Of a DNA stretch of 44,714 nucleotides, positions 1-8,167 are shown one piece after another. How positions within the stretch are numbered: the first letter of the stretch is position 1; each line of letters opens with the position of its first letter. The translations under genes and the position numbers were made by a program. Below the pieces are notes generated by a model. That model ran no database searches, was not told the origin of the DNA, and saw nothing but the letters and a program-made list of their open reading frames with translations. The DNA is from an uncultured Ignavibacterium sp. (GTDB lineage Bacteria > Bacteroidota > Ignavibacteria > Ignavibacteriales > Ignavibacteriaceae), in assembly GCA_937934185.1 (NCBI GenBank), contig CALHAB010000101.1, positions 1 to 44,714 on the forward strand. The letters run 5' to 3'.

Positions 1-117
1 GATCCGAATGCAAGGTATCAGAATGGAAACTCACCACAACAATTAGTTGATGATGTTGTTACGAAGAAAATCAACGCGTCAACCCAGGAAGAAATTGATA
101 AACTGTTCAGGAAATAA
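1..117 (+). CDS. 3' end of an unidentified gene upstream of cheA
   Basis: An open frame enters from the left edge and ends at a TAA at 115-117, leaving only the last 38 residues. The stop overlaps the cheA ATG by one base (TAATG), so the gene is probably cotranscribed with cheA. The tail ends TQEEIDKLF, which resembles the SQxEIDALL peptide at the FliM N-terminus, and it also contains VDD as in the CheZ tail; both of those peptides bind CheY-P. A chemotaxis role such as a CheZ-like phosphatase is therefore possible, but too little sequence is present to name it. Confidence 0.6.
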   Translation, partial: DPNARYQNGNSPQQLVDDVVTKKINASTQEEIDKLFRK

Positions 118-1925
118 TGAGTAAAGTTGAAATCAATCCGATACTCAACGATCCCGAAATGAAGGAGATTGTTGATAGTTTTCTTGTAGAATCTAAAGAG
201 ATTATAGATTCTCTTGATCTGGATTTAATTGAACTGGAGAAAAGCCCAAATGATGAGAGTCTTCTGAATAAGGTCTTTCGTTCATTTCATACCATTAAGG
301 GAGCATCTGGTTTTCTGAATCTAAATAAACTTACTTCACTTACTCATCGGTGCGAAGATATTCTCAACAAACTGAGGAAGAAAGAAGCTCAACTTGATTC
401 AGCCATTATGGATTCGATTCTTTTAGGTTATGATAAGATGAAAGAATTAATAAATTCAATCGAATTAAATCATAATGAAGATGTAGATGTTGAAAATGTA
501 ATTCAGAAACTTCAGTTAACAATCAGCAGACTGGAGGGAAATTCCGAACTAACACCAAGAATTCCTGTTGAGAAAAAAAGCAGGAAAGGAAGAAAGAAAA
601 AAAATAGTGCAGAACAGACTGCTGCAGAGCATCAGAATGAAGTGATTCCTGAATCGGAAGAAATCACTAAAACTCTTCGGTCCGATGAACAGAAAAATGA
701 AGTTGAGAATAATAATCAGGAAAACAGAAAAGCAGATAACTCTATTCGCGTGGATGTAGAAAAACTTGATGAACTATTGAATATGGTGTCAGAACTTGTG
801 CTTGGGAGAAACCGCCTTGCTCAGATAAATCTTGAAGTATCAAGAGAATTTGAAGGAACACAACTTGCCCGTGAACTTGAAGACACAACAAAGCTGATTG
901 ATATGATGACAAATGAGCTGCAGCAGTTAGTTATGAAAACAAGGATGGTTAAAATTGGCAAAGTATTTAATAAATATCCAAGGCTTGTAAGAGATTTGTC
1001 GAAAATTGCAAACAAAAAAATTAATCTTATCATCGAAGGTGAAGAAACTGAACTCGATAAAACTCTCATCGAAGAAATCAATGATCCGCTTGTTCATATT
1101 ATAAGAAACAGTATTGATCACGGAATCGAAAAAGAAGAAGAGAGAATAAAAGCAGGTAAAAATCCTGCCGGCACAATTAAGCTTGGTGCTGAGCATGAAG
1201 GCAATAATATAATTATCACAATTGAAGATGATGGTAAAGGAATAGATCCTGAAGTAATAAAATCAAAAGCAGTAAGCAAAGGATTAATATCGCAACAAAA
1301 AGCCGATGAATTATCAAAACAGGATTTGCTTAATCTGATTTTTCTTCCCGGATTTTCAACCGCTGAAGTGGTTACCAACATTTCCGGAAGAGGAGTTGGA
1401 ATGGATGTAGTAAAGACCAATGTAACCAGGTTAAGAGGAATGATAAATCTTGAGTCAACGGTTGGTGTCGGAACTAAAATTCAGATAAAACTTCCGCTTA
1501 CTTTGGCAATAATAAGCGGAATGATAGTAAGAGTTGAAAAAGATCAGTTTGTTATTCCTCTTAACTCAGTTATTGAAGTTATCAGAGTTCATTCGGAAAA
1601 CATTTATTCAATTAACAACAAACCGGTTATAAAACTTCGCGATAGAATTATTCCACTTGTTTCTTTAAGAGAAGTGGTATTAAATCAAACCAAAAAATCA
1701 GAAAATAATATCTGGCAATATGTTGTCATTGTTGGGTTAGCGGAAAGACAAGCAGGAATTGAAGTTGATGAATTATTGGGACAGAAAGAAATTGTGATTA
1801 AATCACTTGGAAACTATATCGGAAGAGTTCCCGGTATAGCCGGCTCAACCATAATGGGTGATGGAACTGTAATTCTAATTCTTGATATAAATGAACTGAT
1901 AAACAAAACTCAGTATGACAAATAA
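117..1925 (+). CDS. cheA: Chemotaxis sensor histidine kinase CheA
   Basis: 602 aa. CheA autophosphorylates in receptor arrays and passes phosphate to CheY and CheB. The N-terminal HPt (P1) domain carries the phospho-acceptor His58 in SFHTIKGASG. A charged, Lys/Glu-rich linker of about residues 140-208 follows where many CheAs have a P2 CheY-binding domain; no P2 fold is evident. P3 dimerisation is about 209-290. The P4 ATPase shows the N box (IIRNSIDHGIE, N331), G1 (DDGKG, 371-375) and G2 (GRGVGMDVV, 424-432). A CheW-like P5 domain runs from about 463 to the end. The 3' end overlaps cheB by 11 bases. No cheW or cheR is visible in the window. Confidence 0.97.
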   Translation: MSKVEINPILNDPEMKEIVDSFLVESKEIIDSLDLDLIELEKSPNDESLLNKVFRSFHTIKGASGFLNLNKLTSLTHRCEDILNKLRKKEAQLDSAIMDSILLGYDKMKELINSIELNHNEDVDVENVIQKLQLTISRLEGNSELTPRIPVEKKSRKGRKKKNSAEQTAAEHQNEVIPESEEITKTLRSDEQKNEVENNNQENRKADNSIRVDVEKLDELLNMVSELVLGRNRLAQINLEVSREFEGTQLARELEDTTKLIDMMTNELQQLVMKTRMVKIGKVFNKYPRLVRDLSKIANKKINLIIEGEETELDKTLIEEINDPLVHIIRNSIDHGIEKEEERIKAGKNPAGTIKLGAEHEGNNIIITIEDDGKGIDPEVIKSKAVSKGLISQQKADELSKQDLLNLIFLPGFSTAEVVTNISGRGVGMDVVKTNVTRLRGMINLESTVGVGTKIQIKLPLTLAIISGMIVRVEKDQFVIPLNSVIEVIRVHSENIYSINNKPVIKLRDRIIPLVSLREVVLNQTKKSENNIWQYVVIVGLAERQAGIEVDELLGQKEIVIKSLGNYIGRVPGIAGSTIMGDGTVILILDINELINKTQYDK

Positions 1926-3024
1926 TAAAAAAATAAAAGTGCTTGTTATTGATGATTCCGCTTTTATGAGAAAGACTCTTTCTTTTATGCTCGAAAGTGC
2001 AGGTGATATTGAAGTGGTTGCTGCTGCGAAAAATGGACTTGAAGGTTATGAATTAATTAAAACTCATCAGCCGGATATCGTGACTCTTGATTTTGAAATG
2101 CCTGGGATGAATGGACTGGAGACGCTCGATAAAATTATGAAAGATAATCCGGTTCCGGTTTTAATGGTAAGTTCATTTACAACTGAAGGTGCTGAAATAA
2201 CAATTAAAGCACTATCTTTAGGTGCGGTGGATTTCCTTCCGAAAGAGCCAACTTCTGTTTCCAGCGGAATCATGAAAATAAAGGATGAACTGATTGATAA
2301 GATCAGAAATATCTATAAGCAGACTTCAATAGCAACAAGACTGAGAAGAATATCAAATATTACAATTGGCGAGAAGAAACCGAATAAAGTTAAAACTCAG
2401 TTACAGAATTGGTTTCCGGCATTTGATATCAGAGCAATTCTAATCGGAATTTCAACAGGAGGACCTTTATCATTACAAAAAGTAATTCCACATTTACATC
2501 CTCATTTACCGGTTCCGGTCGTAGTTGTTCAACATATGCCTCCGATGTTTACTAACTCATTAGCTGAAAGATTAAATAAGTTAAGCGAGCTAACTGTAAA
2601 AGAAGCATCAGATAATGATTTACTTGAACCTTCAAAAGTTTATCTGGCTCCGGGCGGCAAGCATTTATTAGTTTCTCAAAATTCTGGTCGTGTGTCTTTA
2701 AAAATTTCTGAAACTCCCGATAATACATTGTACAGACCTTGCGTTGATGTAACATTAAATTCAATGATAGATGTATTTGGAAAAACTGTTCTTCCTATAA
2801 TTATGACTGGGATGGGTAAAGATGGATTGGAGGCAGTTAAAGGATTAAAGCAAATTGGCGGTTACGCTCTAGCACAGGATGAAGAAAGCAGTGTTGTTTA
2901 TGGAATGCCGAAAGCAATAGCAGATAATAATCTGGCTGATTTGATTTTACCATTAGATAAAATAGCTCATCAGATAAATAAAATATTTAAATACGAGTAT
3001 TCTTATGCAGGAAATGTTGTTTGA
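1915..3024 (+). CDS. cheB: Chemotaxis response regulator / protein-glutamate methylesterase CheB
   Basis: 369 aa. CheB demethylates and deamidates chemoreceptors when phosphorylated by CheA. The receiver domain (about 7-125) has the acidic pair D13-D14, phospho-acceptor D59 in LDFEMPGM, and K110. The C-terminal methylesterase domain (about 170-360) has the catalytic triad S180 (GISTGGP), H207 (VVQHMPP) and D303 (TGMGKDG). Its start lies inside the cheA end, so the two are translationally coupled. Length and domain order are typical of the family. Confidence 0.97.
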   Translation: MTNNKKIKVLVIDDSAFMRKTLSFMLESAGDIEVVAAAKNGLEGYELIKTHQPDIVTLDFEMPGMNGLETLDKIMKDNPVPVLMVSSFTTEGAEITIKALSLGAVDFLPKEPTSVSSGIMKIKDELIDKIRNIYKQTSIATRLRRISNITIGEKKPNKVKTQLQNWFPAFDIRAILIGISTGGPLSLQKVIPHLHPHLPVPVVVVQHMPPMFTNSLAERLNKLSELTVKEASDNDLLEPSKVYLAPGGKHLLVSQNSGRVSLKISETPDNTLYRPCVDVTLNSMIDVFGKTVLPIIMTGMGKDGLEAVKGLKQIGGYALAQDEESSVVYGMPKAIADNNLADLILPLDKIAHQINKIFKYEYSYAGNVV

Positions 3025-3238
3025 AGTAATAAACTCAAATGGATTAAAAAGCGGAAAGAATGTCATAAAATCCGAAGAGCTTCACCTCGAAGGCAAAACT
3101 AAAATTTCATTTGAGGAAGATGAAATTGATGGAATAAAGATTGTTCTTAACAAAGATGAAAACAATAATGTCCGCGAAATAAAATTTATCTGCAGCTGCG
3201 GACAAACAAAATCAATTATTCTTGATTACGGCGAATAA
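3005..3238 (+). CDS. Hypothetical 77-aa protein with a C-terminal CxCG motif
   Basis: Not recognised. The frame overlaps the cheB end by 20 bases and is the last gene before a strong terminator, so it belongs to the cheAB transcript. The sequence is acidic and predicted to be mostly beta-strand, ending FICSCGQTKSIILDYG. The CSCG pair could bind metal, but two cysteines alone would need a partner or dimer. A second in-frame ATG lies three codons downstream. There is no signal peptide or membrane segment. Codon use matches the neighbours, which favours a real gene. Confidence 0.65.
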   Translation: MQEMLFEVINSNGLKSGKNVIKSEELHLEGKTKISFEEDEIDGIKIVLNKDENNNVREIKFICSCGQTKSIILDYGE

Positions 3239-3267
3239 AGTTTACGCATAGCATAGCTCCCTCCGAT

Positions 3268-3305
3268 GAGCCGCCTTGCTTCGGTAAGGCGGTTCCTCTC
3301 TTTTT
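3268..3305 (+). terminator. Rho-independent terminator after the cheAB operon
   Basis: A stem of about 12 bp pairs GAGCCGCCTTGC (3268-3279) with its partner ending at 3295, capped by a C(UUCG)G tetraloop, then CTCTC and five Ts. It is GC-rich against an AT-rich background. The rest of the gap up to 3449 has no gene; it holds the palindrome ATTGATCAAT (3326-3335) of unknown meaning. Confidence 0.9.
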
Positions 3306-3449
3306 AATAAAGCAAGTTACTATTTATTGATCAATTTTTCTTTTTCTTGATTCTTCTAAACTTCTGAGTAATAACTGACAGTTGTTTATAATTAGCCAAC
3401 TAATCAAACGAAGAAACAAAAAATCTCTTAATCTTAAAATCATTTTGCG

Positions 3450-3465
3450 TGGTATCATATTTGTC
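3450..3465 (+). promoter_or_regulatory. Sigma-54-like -24/-12 promoter upstream of flgB
   Basis: TGGTATCATATTTGTC. GG at 3451-3452 is followed after 10 bases by G at 3463, the sigma-54 spacing (consensus TGGCAC-N5-TTGCW). The usual GC at -12 is GT here. The same form occurs before three other blocks in this window. It lies 42 bases ahead of the flgB ATG, leaving a leader of roughly 17 bases. Confidence 0.6.
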
Positions 3466-3492
3466 ACTGCCTTTACAAAACAGGTAAAGGTA

Positions 3493-3879
3493 ATGAATAC
3501 ACCGACAATAAAACTTCTTGAAAAATTTATTGATTACTGCTCAGTTAAAAACAAAGTGATCAGTAAAAACATTGCTAACATCGGAACAGAAAACTACAGA
3601 AGAGAAGATGTTTCTTTTCAGGAAATGCTCGATACAAAGATGAATCAGATGAGAACCACTAATCCAAAACACATCAGTTTTCTCCCAACCAGCGAAAATC
3701 AGTTCCAGATTTTTAAAGACAAAGCAATGGAAAATGTCTCAGGTGTTAATAATGTGGATATAGATAAAGAAATGTCTGAGTTAGCTTCAAATGCACTGCT
3801 GTTCAGATTTTCATCGAAAAAAATCGGAGACTATTATCGTGGTCTTCAAAATGTAATTAAAGGCGGAGGTAAATTATGA
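3493..3879 (+). CDS. flgB: Flagellar proximal rod protein FlgB
   Basis: 128 aa from the chosen ATG. The frame stays open upstream to 3382, but the ATG at 3493 is preceded by an AAAGG ribosome site and gives the family length and N-terminus, and the longer version would run through the promoter-like element. FlgB forms part of the proximal rod on the FliE/MS-ring assembly. The N-terminal amphipathic helix contains NIANIGTENYRRED, the rod/hook family signature. The C-terminus has the usual helix for coiled-coil packing. ATGA overlap with flgC. It is the first gene of the flgB-flgE operon. Confidence 0.93.
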   Translation: MNTPTIKLLEKFIDYCSVKNKVISKNIANIGTENYRREDVSFQEMLDTKMNQMRTTNPKHISFLPTSENQFQIFKDKAMENVSGVNNVDIDKEMSELASNALLFRFSSKKIGDYYRGLQNVIKGGGKL

Positions 3880-4373
3880 AAATAGGTGATAACATTCTTG
3901 GTTTTGGAATAAGTGCTAAAGGTCTGAGTGTTCAGAGAAAGAAAATGAATCTGATTGCAGAAAATCTTGCTAACGGAAATTCTGTCAGAACAGCTGATGG
4001 TCAGCCGGTTAAAAGAAAAATTCTGAATGTAACTCAGAAGAAGAATGTTCTTAACCAGCAGGTTGCTGACTTTTCAAAAACTATGAAGCTTGCAACAACT
4101 AATCCTAATCATATTTCAAATCCGACTTTGATTACCAATAAAACAAGTTCAACTTCTGATCTTGAGTTCAAAGTGGCTGAAGATAATACGCCCGGCGATA
4201 TTGTCTATATGCCCGAGCATCCGAATGCTGATGAAAATGGATATGTGCAGATGTCGAACATAAACACTATTACTGAGATGATTGATATGATTGCTGCATC
4301 AAGAAGTTATGAAGCAAATCTCACAGCATTCAACGCATCAAAACAAATGGCAAAAGATTCTTTGGAGATATAA
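3876..4373 (+). CDS. flgC: Flagellar proximal rod protein FlgC
   Basis: 165 aa. FlgC polymerises with FlgB and FlgF in the rod. The N-terminal helix has the rod/hook signature (AENLANGNSV). The central part contains the FlgC-typical stretch MPEHPNADENGYV, and the C-terminal helix has MIAASRSYEANL, the common family ending. Its first four codons overlap flgB through ATGA. Lengths of 130-150 aa are common, so this one is slightly long, with the extra residues in the middle region. Confidence 0.95.
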   Translation: MKIGDNILGFGISAKGLSVQRKKMNLIAENLANGNSVRTADGQPVKRKILNVTQKKNVLNQQVADFSKTMKLATTNPNHISNPTLITNKTSSTSDLEFKVAEDNTPGDIVYMPEHPNADENGYVQMSNINTITEMIDMIAASRSYEANLTAFNASKQMAKDSLEI

Positions 4374-4374
4374 A

Positions 4375-4617
4375 ATGAAAATCGGACAAAACTCAAATCA
4401 GAATTTTATCAACAACATTACTGTAAACAGCAGAATTAATCGTGCATATTCACAAAATGTAAAATCATCTGAAGAAGTTTTGAATGAAAAAGAAAAACAG
4501 TTCTTTGCACAAATGTTTCCGGACAAAAGTTCTGAAATAATGGAATACAGTTTTTACGGAAAGTCCGGAAAACTTAATAACATAAAAATTGGTTCACACT
4601 TCGACAGGAGAGGTTAA
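4375..4617 (+). CDS. Hypothetical 80-aa protein between flgC and fliE
   Basis: Not recognised. The ATG at 4375 starts one base after the flgC stop; the frame is open further upstream inside flgC, but that part is a shadow of flgC. The N-terminal third is Asn-rich, followed by a helical EKEKQFFAQMFP stretch and a C-terminal Gly/Ser-rich part ending IGSHFDRRG. It has no signal or membrane segment. Its position between rod genes suggests a rod, MS-ring or export accessory role, but that is context only. Most flgB-flgC-fliE clusters have nothing here. Confidence 0.7.
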   Translation: MKIGQNSNQNFINNITVNSRINRAYSQNVKSSEEVLNEKEKQFFAQMFPDKSSEIMEYSFYGKSGKLNNIKIGSHFDRRG

Positions 4618-4618
4618 T

Positions 4619-4909
4619 ATGGCTATTGAATCCATTGGCGGCAAACTTCCTTCACTTATTCAGGAAGTTCAGAAACAAACGAAGGATATTTCCGGATTCG
4701 GAAATGTTCTTGGTGAATTTATCGGATCTGTAAATGATGATCAGTTAAAGTCATCTCAGATAACAAATGATTTTATTAATGGTGATGGAGTTGAAATTCA
4801 CGAGGTGATGATTGCCGGAGAGAAAGCTAAAACAAGTCTGGAACTTCTGATGGAAATCAGAAACAAAACAATTGATATGTATCGCGAACTAACAAGAATG
4901 TCAATATAA
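4619..4909 (+). CDS. fliE: MS-ring/rod adapter FliE
   Basis: 96 aa from the ATG at 4619, which has a good GGAGAGG ribosome site; an in-frame ATG 30 bases upstream lies inside the preceding gene. FliE joins the FliF ring to the rod and is an early export substrate. The C-terminal half shows the family pattern IHEVMIAGEKAKTSLEL followed by IRNKTIDMYRELTRM. Size (about 100 aa) and position between flgC and fliF fit. Confidence 0.94.
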   Translation: MAIESIGGKLPSLIQEVQKQTKDISGFGNVLGEFIGSVNDDQLKSSQITNDFINGDGVEIHEVMIAGEKAKTSLELLMEIRNKTIDMYRELTRMSI

Positions 4910-4913
4910 TGTT

Positions 4914-6512
4914 ATGAGCAAAAATCCAACCGAAGCATTAACATCAGCATTAAATTCACTTTCGCTTCAGCAGAAAGTTCTTATCGGCGGAACTGCTGTT
5001 ATTACAATGGTGCTCATCATCATACTTGTTACGATGATGAATGAACCATCATACTCAGTTTTGTATGCAAATCTTACTCAACAGGATGCTTCCAAAGTAG
5101 TTGATCATTTGAGTGCTCAGAAAATTCCTTATAAGATTGAAGATAACGGAACAGTAATTAAAGTGCCTAAAGATAAATTGTATGAAACAAGATTGGAGTT
5201 AGCCGGAAAAGGAATTCCTACTTCAGGTACAATCGGATATGAACTGTTTGATAAATCAACAATGGGAATGTCCGATTTCATGCAAAAGTTAAATTATAAA
5301 AGAGCACTTGAAGGAGAACTTGCCAGAACAATACTTGGCCAGGATGGAGTTGAAGGTGCAAGAGTTCACATCGTTTTTCCTGAAAGAACTATTTTCCGTG
5401 ATGAACAAAAGCAGCCAACAGCATCAATAGTTCTTAAGTTAAGAGACAATTACAAATTGCAGCGAACAAGTGCAATGGCAATCGTTAATCTTGTCGCAAG
5501 TGCTGTTGAAGGTCTTTCGACAAACAACATTACTCTTATTGACACACACGGCAGACTGTTGTGGAAAGAAGATAGTGACGGGACAATGACCATATCATCA
5601 GGAAAACAATATGAAATAAAAAATTCTGTTGAAACTTATCTTGCACAAAAAGCACAAACTATACTTGATAATGTTCTCGGATATGGAAATGCACTTGTTC
5701 AGGTTAATGCAGAGTTAAATTTCGATCAGGTTGAAAAAACTATGGAACTTTATGATCCTGAATCACAGGTTGTTGTAAGTGAGCAAACATTAAAGTCATC
5801 AAATGTTGGTAAAGCAATCGGCGATACATCAGCTCAATCAACAGAAAATGTTACTACAAATTATGAGATAAGTAAAACCGTTCAGCGTGTGGTTGAAGGA
5901 ACGGGAAATATTTTACGGTTGAGTGTTGCAGCAGTTATTAATGATGTTCCGAAGCAAATTGAGAAAGATGGAAAAACAGTAATTGAGTATGTCCCCCGCT
6001 CTCAGGACCAGATACGTAAACTCGAAGAATTAATTAAGAGTGCTGTTGGAGTAAATCCCGAAAGAAATGATCAGGTTTCAATTGTTAACATACCTTTTGA
6101 AACAAAACCAACTGATGAATTGGTTGAAGAATCCTCTCCCTGGTTTGAAGATGCAAACGGTATATCAAATCTTGTTTTGGTTCTTTTAGCAATAGGAGCA
6201 TCAATATTTCTGTTGAAAGGATTGATGTCAAAACTAAAGAGTGAAAAAATATTTTTAGGAACCATTCCAAGTGAACTAAGTCCTGCAGGTGCAGGAGGAG
6301 GAACGCATATGTTATCATCAAAACATTTGCCCGGTGCACTTAACGAAATAAAAAAGAAAAAAGATTTACTTCCTGTTGGCGATATTGAAGATGAAATAAC
6401 CGATGAAGCAATCAGAAAGAAAACCAGACAGGAAAAAATTCAAAACTATGTTTCAAAAAATCCAACTGAAGCTGCAAAACTAATTAACACCTGGCTGCAC
6501 GAAAATGAGTGA
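4914..6512 (+). CDS. fliF: Flagellar MS-ring protein FliF
   Basis: 532 aa. FliF forms the MS ring in the inner membrane and houses the export gate. Two membrane segments are seen, about residues 22-42 and 417-437, flanking a large periplasmic part with the ring-building motif domains (for example YKRALEGELARTI and GARVHIVFPER). The cytoplasmic C-tail ends NPTEAAKLINTWL, the FliG-binding helix. The start lies four bases after the fliE stop, and the end overlaps fliG by 8 bases. Confidence 0.97.
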   Translation: MSKNPTEALTSALNSLSLQQKVLIGGTAVITMVLIIILVTMMNEPSYSVLYANLTQQDASKVVDHLSAQKIPYKIEDNGTVIKVPKDKLYETRLELAGKGIPTSGTIGYELFDKSTMGMSDFMQKLNYKRALEGELARTILGQDGVEGARVHIVFPERTIFRDEQKQPTASIVLKLRDNYKLQRTSAMAIVNLVASAVEGLSTNNITLIDTHGRLLWKEDSDGTMTISSGKQYEIKNSVETYLAQKAQTILDNVLGYGNALVQVNAELNFDQVEKTMELYDPESQVVVSEQTLKSSNVGKAIGDTSAQSTENVTTNYEISKTVQRVVEGTGNILRLSVAAVINDVPKQIEKDGKTVIEYVPRSQDQIRKLEELIKSAVGVNPERNDQVSIVNIPFETKPTDELVEESSPWFEDANGISNLVLVLLAIGASIFLLKGLMSKLKSEKIFLGTIPSELSPAGAGGGTHMLSSKHLPGALNEIKKKKDLLPVGDIEDEITDEAIRKKTRQEKIQNYVSKNPTEAAKLINTWLHENE

Positions 6513-7545
6513 ACAACAATACAAAGAAGATTTACTTAGTAAAGAGCAGATAAACGGAATTCAGAAAGCTGCTCTGTTAATGATTGCTCTTGATATTGAA
6601 ACAGCTGCTGCTGTATTGAAATATCTTGATCCGGAGCAGGTTGAGAAAATCTCCGCTGAGATTACAAGAGTAAAAAATATTCCTTCCAAAGTTGTTGATT
6701 CGATTATGCAGGACTTTTATGATATGGTTACTGCAAGAGAATATGTTCTGGAAGGTGGTTTGGAATATGCTCAGGCAATCCTCGAAAAATCTTTTGGAAT
6801 GAACAAAGCGATTGAAATTGTTGATAAAGTAAAATCACTTACAACACTCAAAGGATTCGATGTTCTTAAAAAAGCAGATTCTGTTCAGCTCGTTTCTTTC
6901 CTCAGCAAAGAACATCCGCAGACAATCGCTTTGATTTTGTCTCATCTGAATCCAGATCAGACTGCAGAAGCACTGAAAGAACTTTCTCCGGAACTCAGAG
7001 CTGATGTCGCTTATAGAATCGCAACACTCGGTAAAGTCTCTCCACAAACATTAAAGCAAATTGAAAAAGTTGTTGATGAGATGGCCGGAACAACATTGAG
7101 CCAGTCTGTTAGTAAAATCGGCGGATCAAAAAGTCTTGCAAATATTCTGAACCGGCTTAATATAAATCTTACAAAAGAAATTCTTGAACAGCTTGAAATA
7201 AATGATCCTGATGTTGCAGCAGAAGTGAAAAGATTAATGTTCATGTTTGAAGATATAATCAACATACAGGATAAAGACATTCAGAAAATTCTTAAAGAAG
7301 TTGACAGAAAAGATCTCGCACTAGCATTGAAGGTTGCTGATGATGCACTTCGCAATAAAATTTTCTCAAATATGTCAGAAAGAGCAGCTGACTTGTTGAA
7401 AGAAGAATTGCAGTATATGGGCATGGTTAAACTCAAAGAAGTTGAAGCGGCTCAATCCAAGATAATAGACATAATTAAGAGTCTCGAAGAGAGCGGTGAA
7501 ATCTCACTTAATATGCGCGGCAGTAAAGAGGATGTTTATGTCTAA
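6505..7545 (+). CDS. fliG: Flagellar motor switch protein FliG
   Basis: 346 aa. FliG is the rotor protein that binds FliF, FliM and the stator. The N-terminal domain (about 10-110) binds the FliF tail. The middle domain has the conserved EHPQ motif at 136-139, which contacts FliM. The C-terminal domain carries the charged torque helix (VDRKDLALALKVAD) and ends in the usual MRGSKEDVYV-like tail. Length matches the family (about 335-345 aa). It overlaps both fliF and fliH. Confidence 0.97.
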   Translation: MSEQQYKEDLLSKEQINGIQKAALLMIALDIETAAAVLKYLDPEQVEKISAEITRVKNIPSKVVDSIMQDFYDMVTAREYVLEGGLEYAQAILEKSFGMNKAIEIVDKVKSLTTLKGFDVLKKADSVQLVSFLSKEHPQTIALILSHLNPDQTAEALKELSPELRADVAYRIATLGKVSPQTLKQIEKVVDEMAGTTLSQSVSKIGGSKSLANILNRLNINLTKEILEQLEINDPDVAAEVKRLMFMFEDIINIQDKDIQKILKEVDRKDLALALKVADDALRNKIFSNMSERAADLLKEELQYMGMVKLKEVEAAQSKIIDIIKSLEESGEISLNMRGSKEDVYV

Positions 7546-8167
7546 TGTTATTAAACTAAACGGCAAATCGGCAAGAGTTAATGTTAAGATTAGTGATGAA
7601 TCATTTGCACCGCTTGAAAATGATCACAAAGAAAACACGCTTGAACTGGAATTACATAACAGATATATAGCTGGTTTTAATGATGGTCAGAAAGATGCAG
7701 CAGCAAGATTACAAAATGAGTATCTTGAAAAACTAAAGGTTAGATATAATCAACTTGAAGAATTGATGAATCATTTAGAAGAGAACATAAAAAATCAGAG
7801 CGAAAATTTCAGTCAGCTTGTCATTGATACATCATTTGCGATTGCTGAAAAAATTATTCAACGAGAGATTGATAAAGATTCAAACATTGTAAGTGTTATC
7901 GAAAGTTGTCTTAAAAAAGTAATGACTGCAAACAGCATTCTGATAAAGCTTAATCCAAAGGATTTCGATTTCGTAACAAATGATCTTAAAGATTTAAACA
8001 AAACTTTAGATGTTTCAAGAATCAAACTTGAAAAAGATGAAATGATTGAAAAAGGCGGCTGTCTTATCGAAACTGAAATCGGAAATGCTGATGCACGGAT
8101 TTCTTCTCAGTTAAATGAATTAAAAAGAAAACTTGAGCAATTAAGCGAACAGAATAATGATAATTGA
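7538..8167 (+). CDS. fliH: Flagellar export apparatus stator FliH
   Basis: 209 aa from the ATG at 7538, chosen because an AGAGG site sits six bases upstream; an earlier in-frame ATG (7532) is too close to that site, and one at 7496 lies deep in fliG. FliH binds and restrains the FliI ATPase and tethers it to FliN. The sequence is a long charged helix (about 40-95) followed by a compact domain with AIAEKIIQREID, typical of FliH and V-ATPase E-type stalks. Context between fliG and fliI supports the call. Sequence conservation in this family is low. Confidence 0.88.
   Translation: MSNVIKLNGKSARVNVKISDESFAPLENDHKENTLELELHNRYIAGFNDGQKDAAARLQNEYLEKLKVRYNQLEELMNHLEENIKNQSENFSQLVIDTSFAIAEKIIQREIDKDSNIVSVIESCLKKVMTANSILIKLNPKDFDFVTNDLKDLNKTLDVSRIKLEKDEMIEKGGCLIETEIGNADARISSQLNELKRKLEQLSEQNNDN

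Noticed and set aside
1713-1727. TGGCAATATGTTGTC inside cheA, similar to the sigma-54-like elements
   Set aside because: GG and G are 9 and not 10 bases apart, and it is inside a conserved coding region far from any gene start.
3307-3334. TAAAGCAA-N10-ATTGATCA as a sigma-28 promoter before flgB
   Set aside because: The -10 half differs from CGATAA at key bases, and it lies about 160 bases ahead of the gene.
3382-3492. Upstream extension of the flgB frame to an ATG at 3382
   Set aside because: It would add 37 non-family residues and cover the promoter-like site; the ATG at 3493 has a good ribosome site and gives the normal FlgB length.
4291-4374. Longer start for the 80-aa gene inside flgC
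   Set aside because: The added residues are an out-of-frame reading of the conserved FlgC C-terminal helix.
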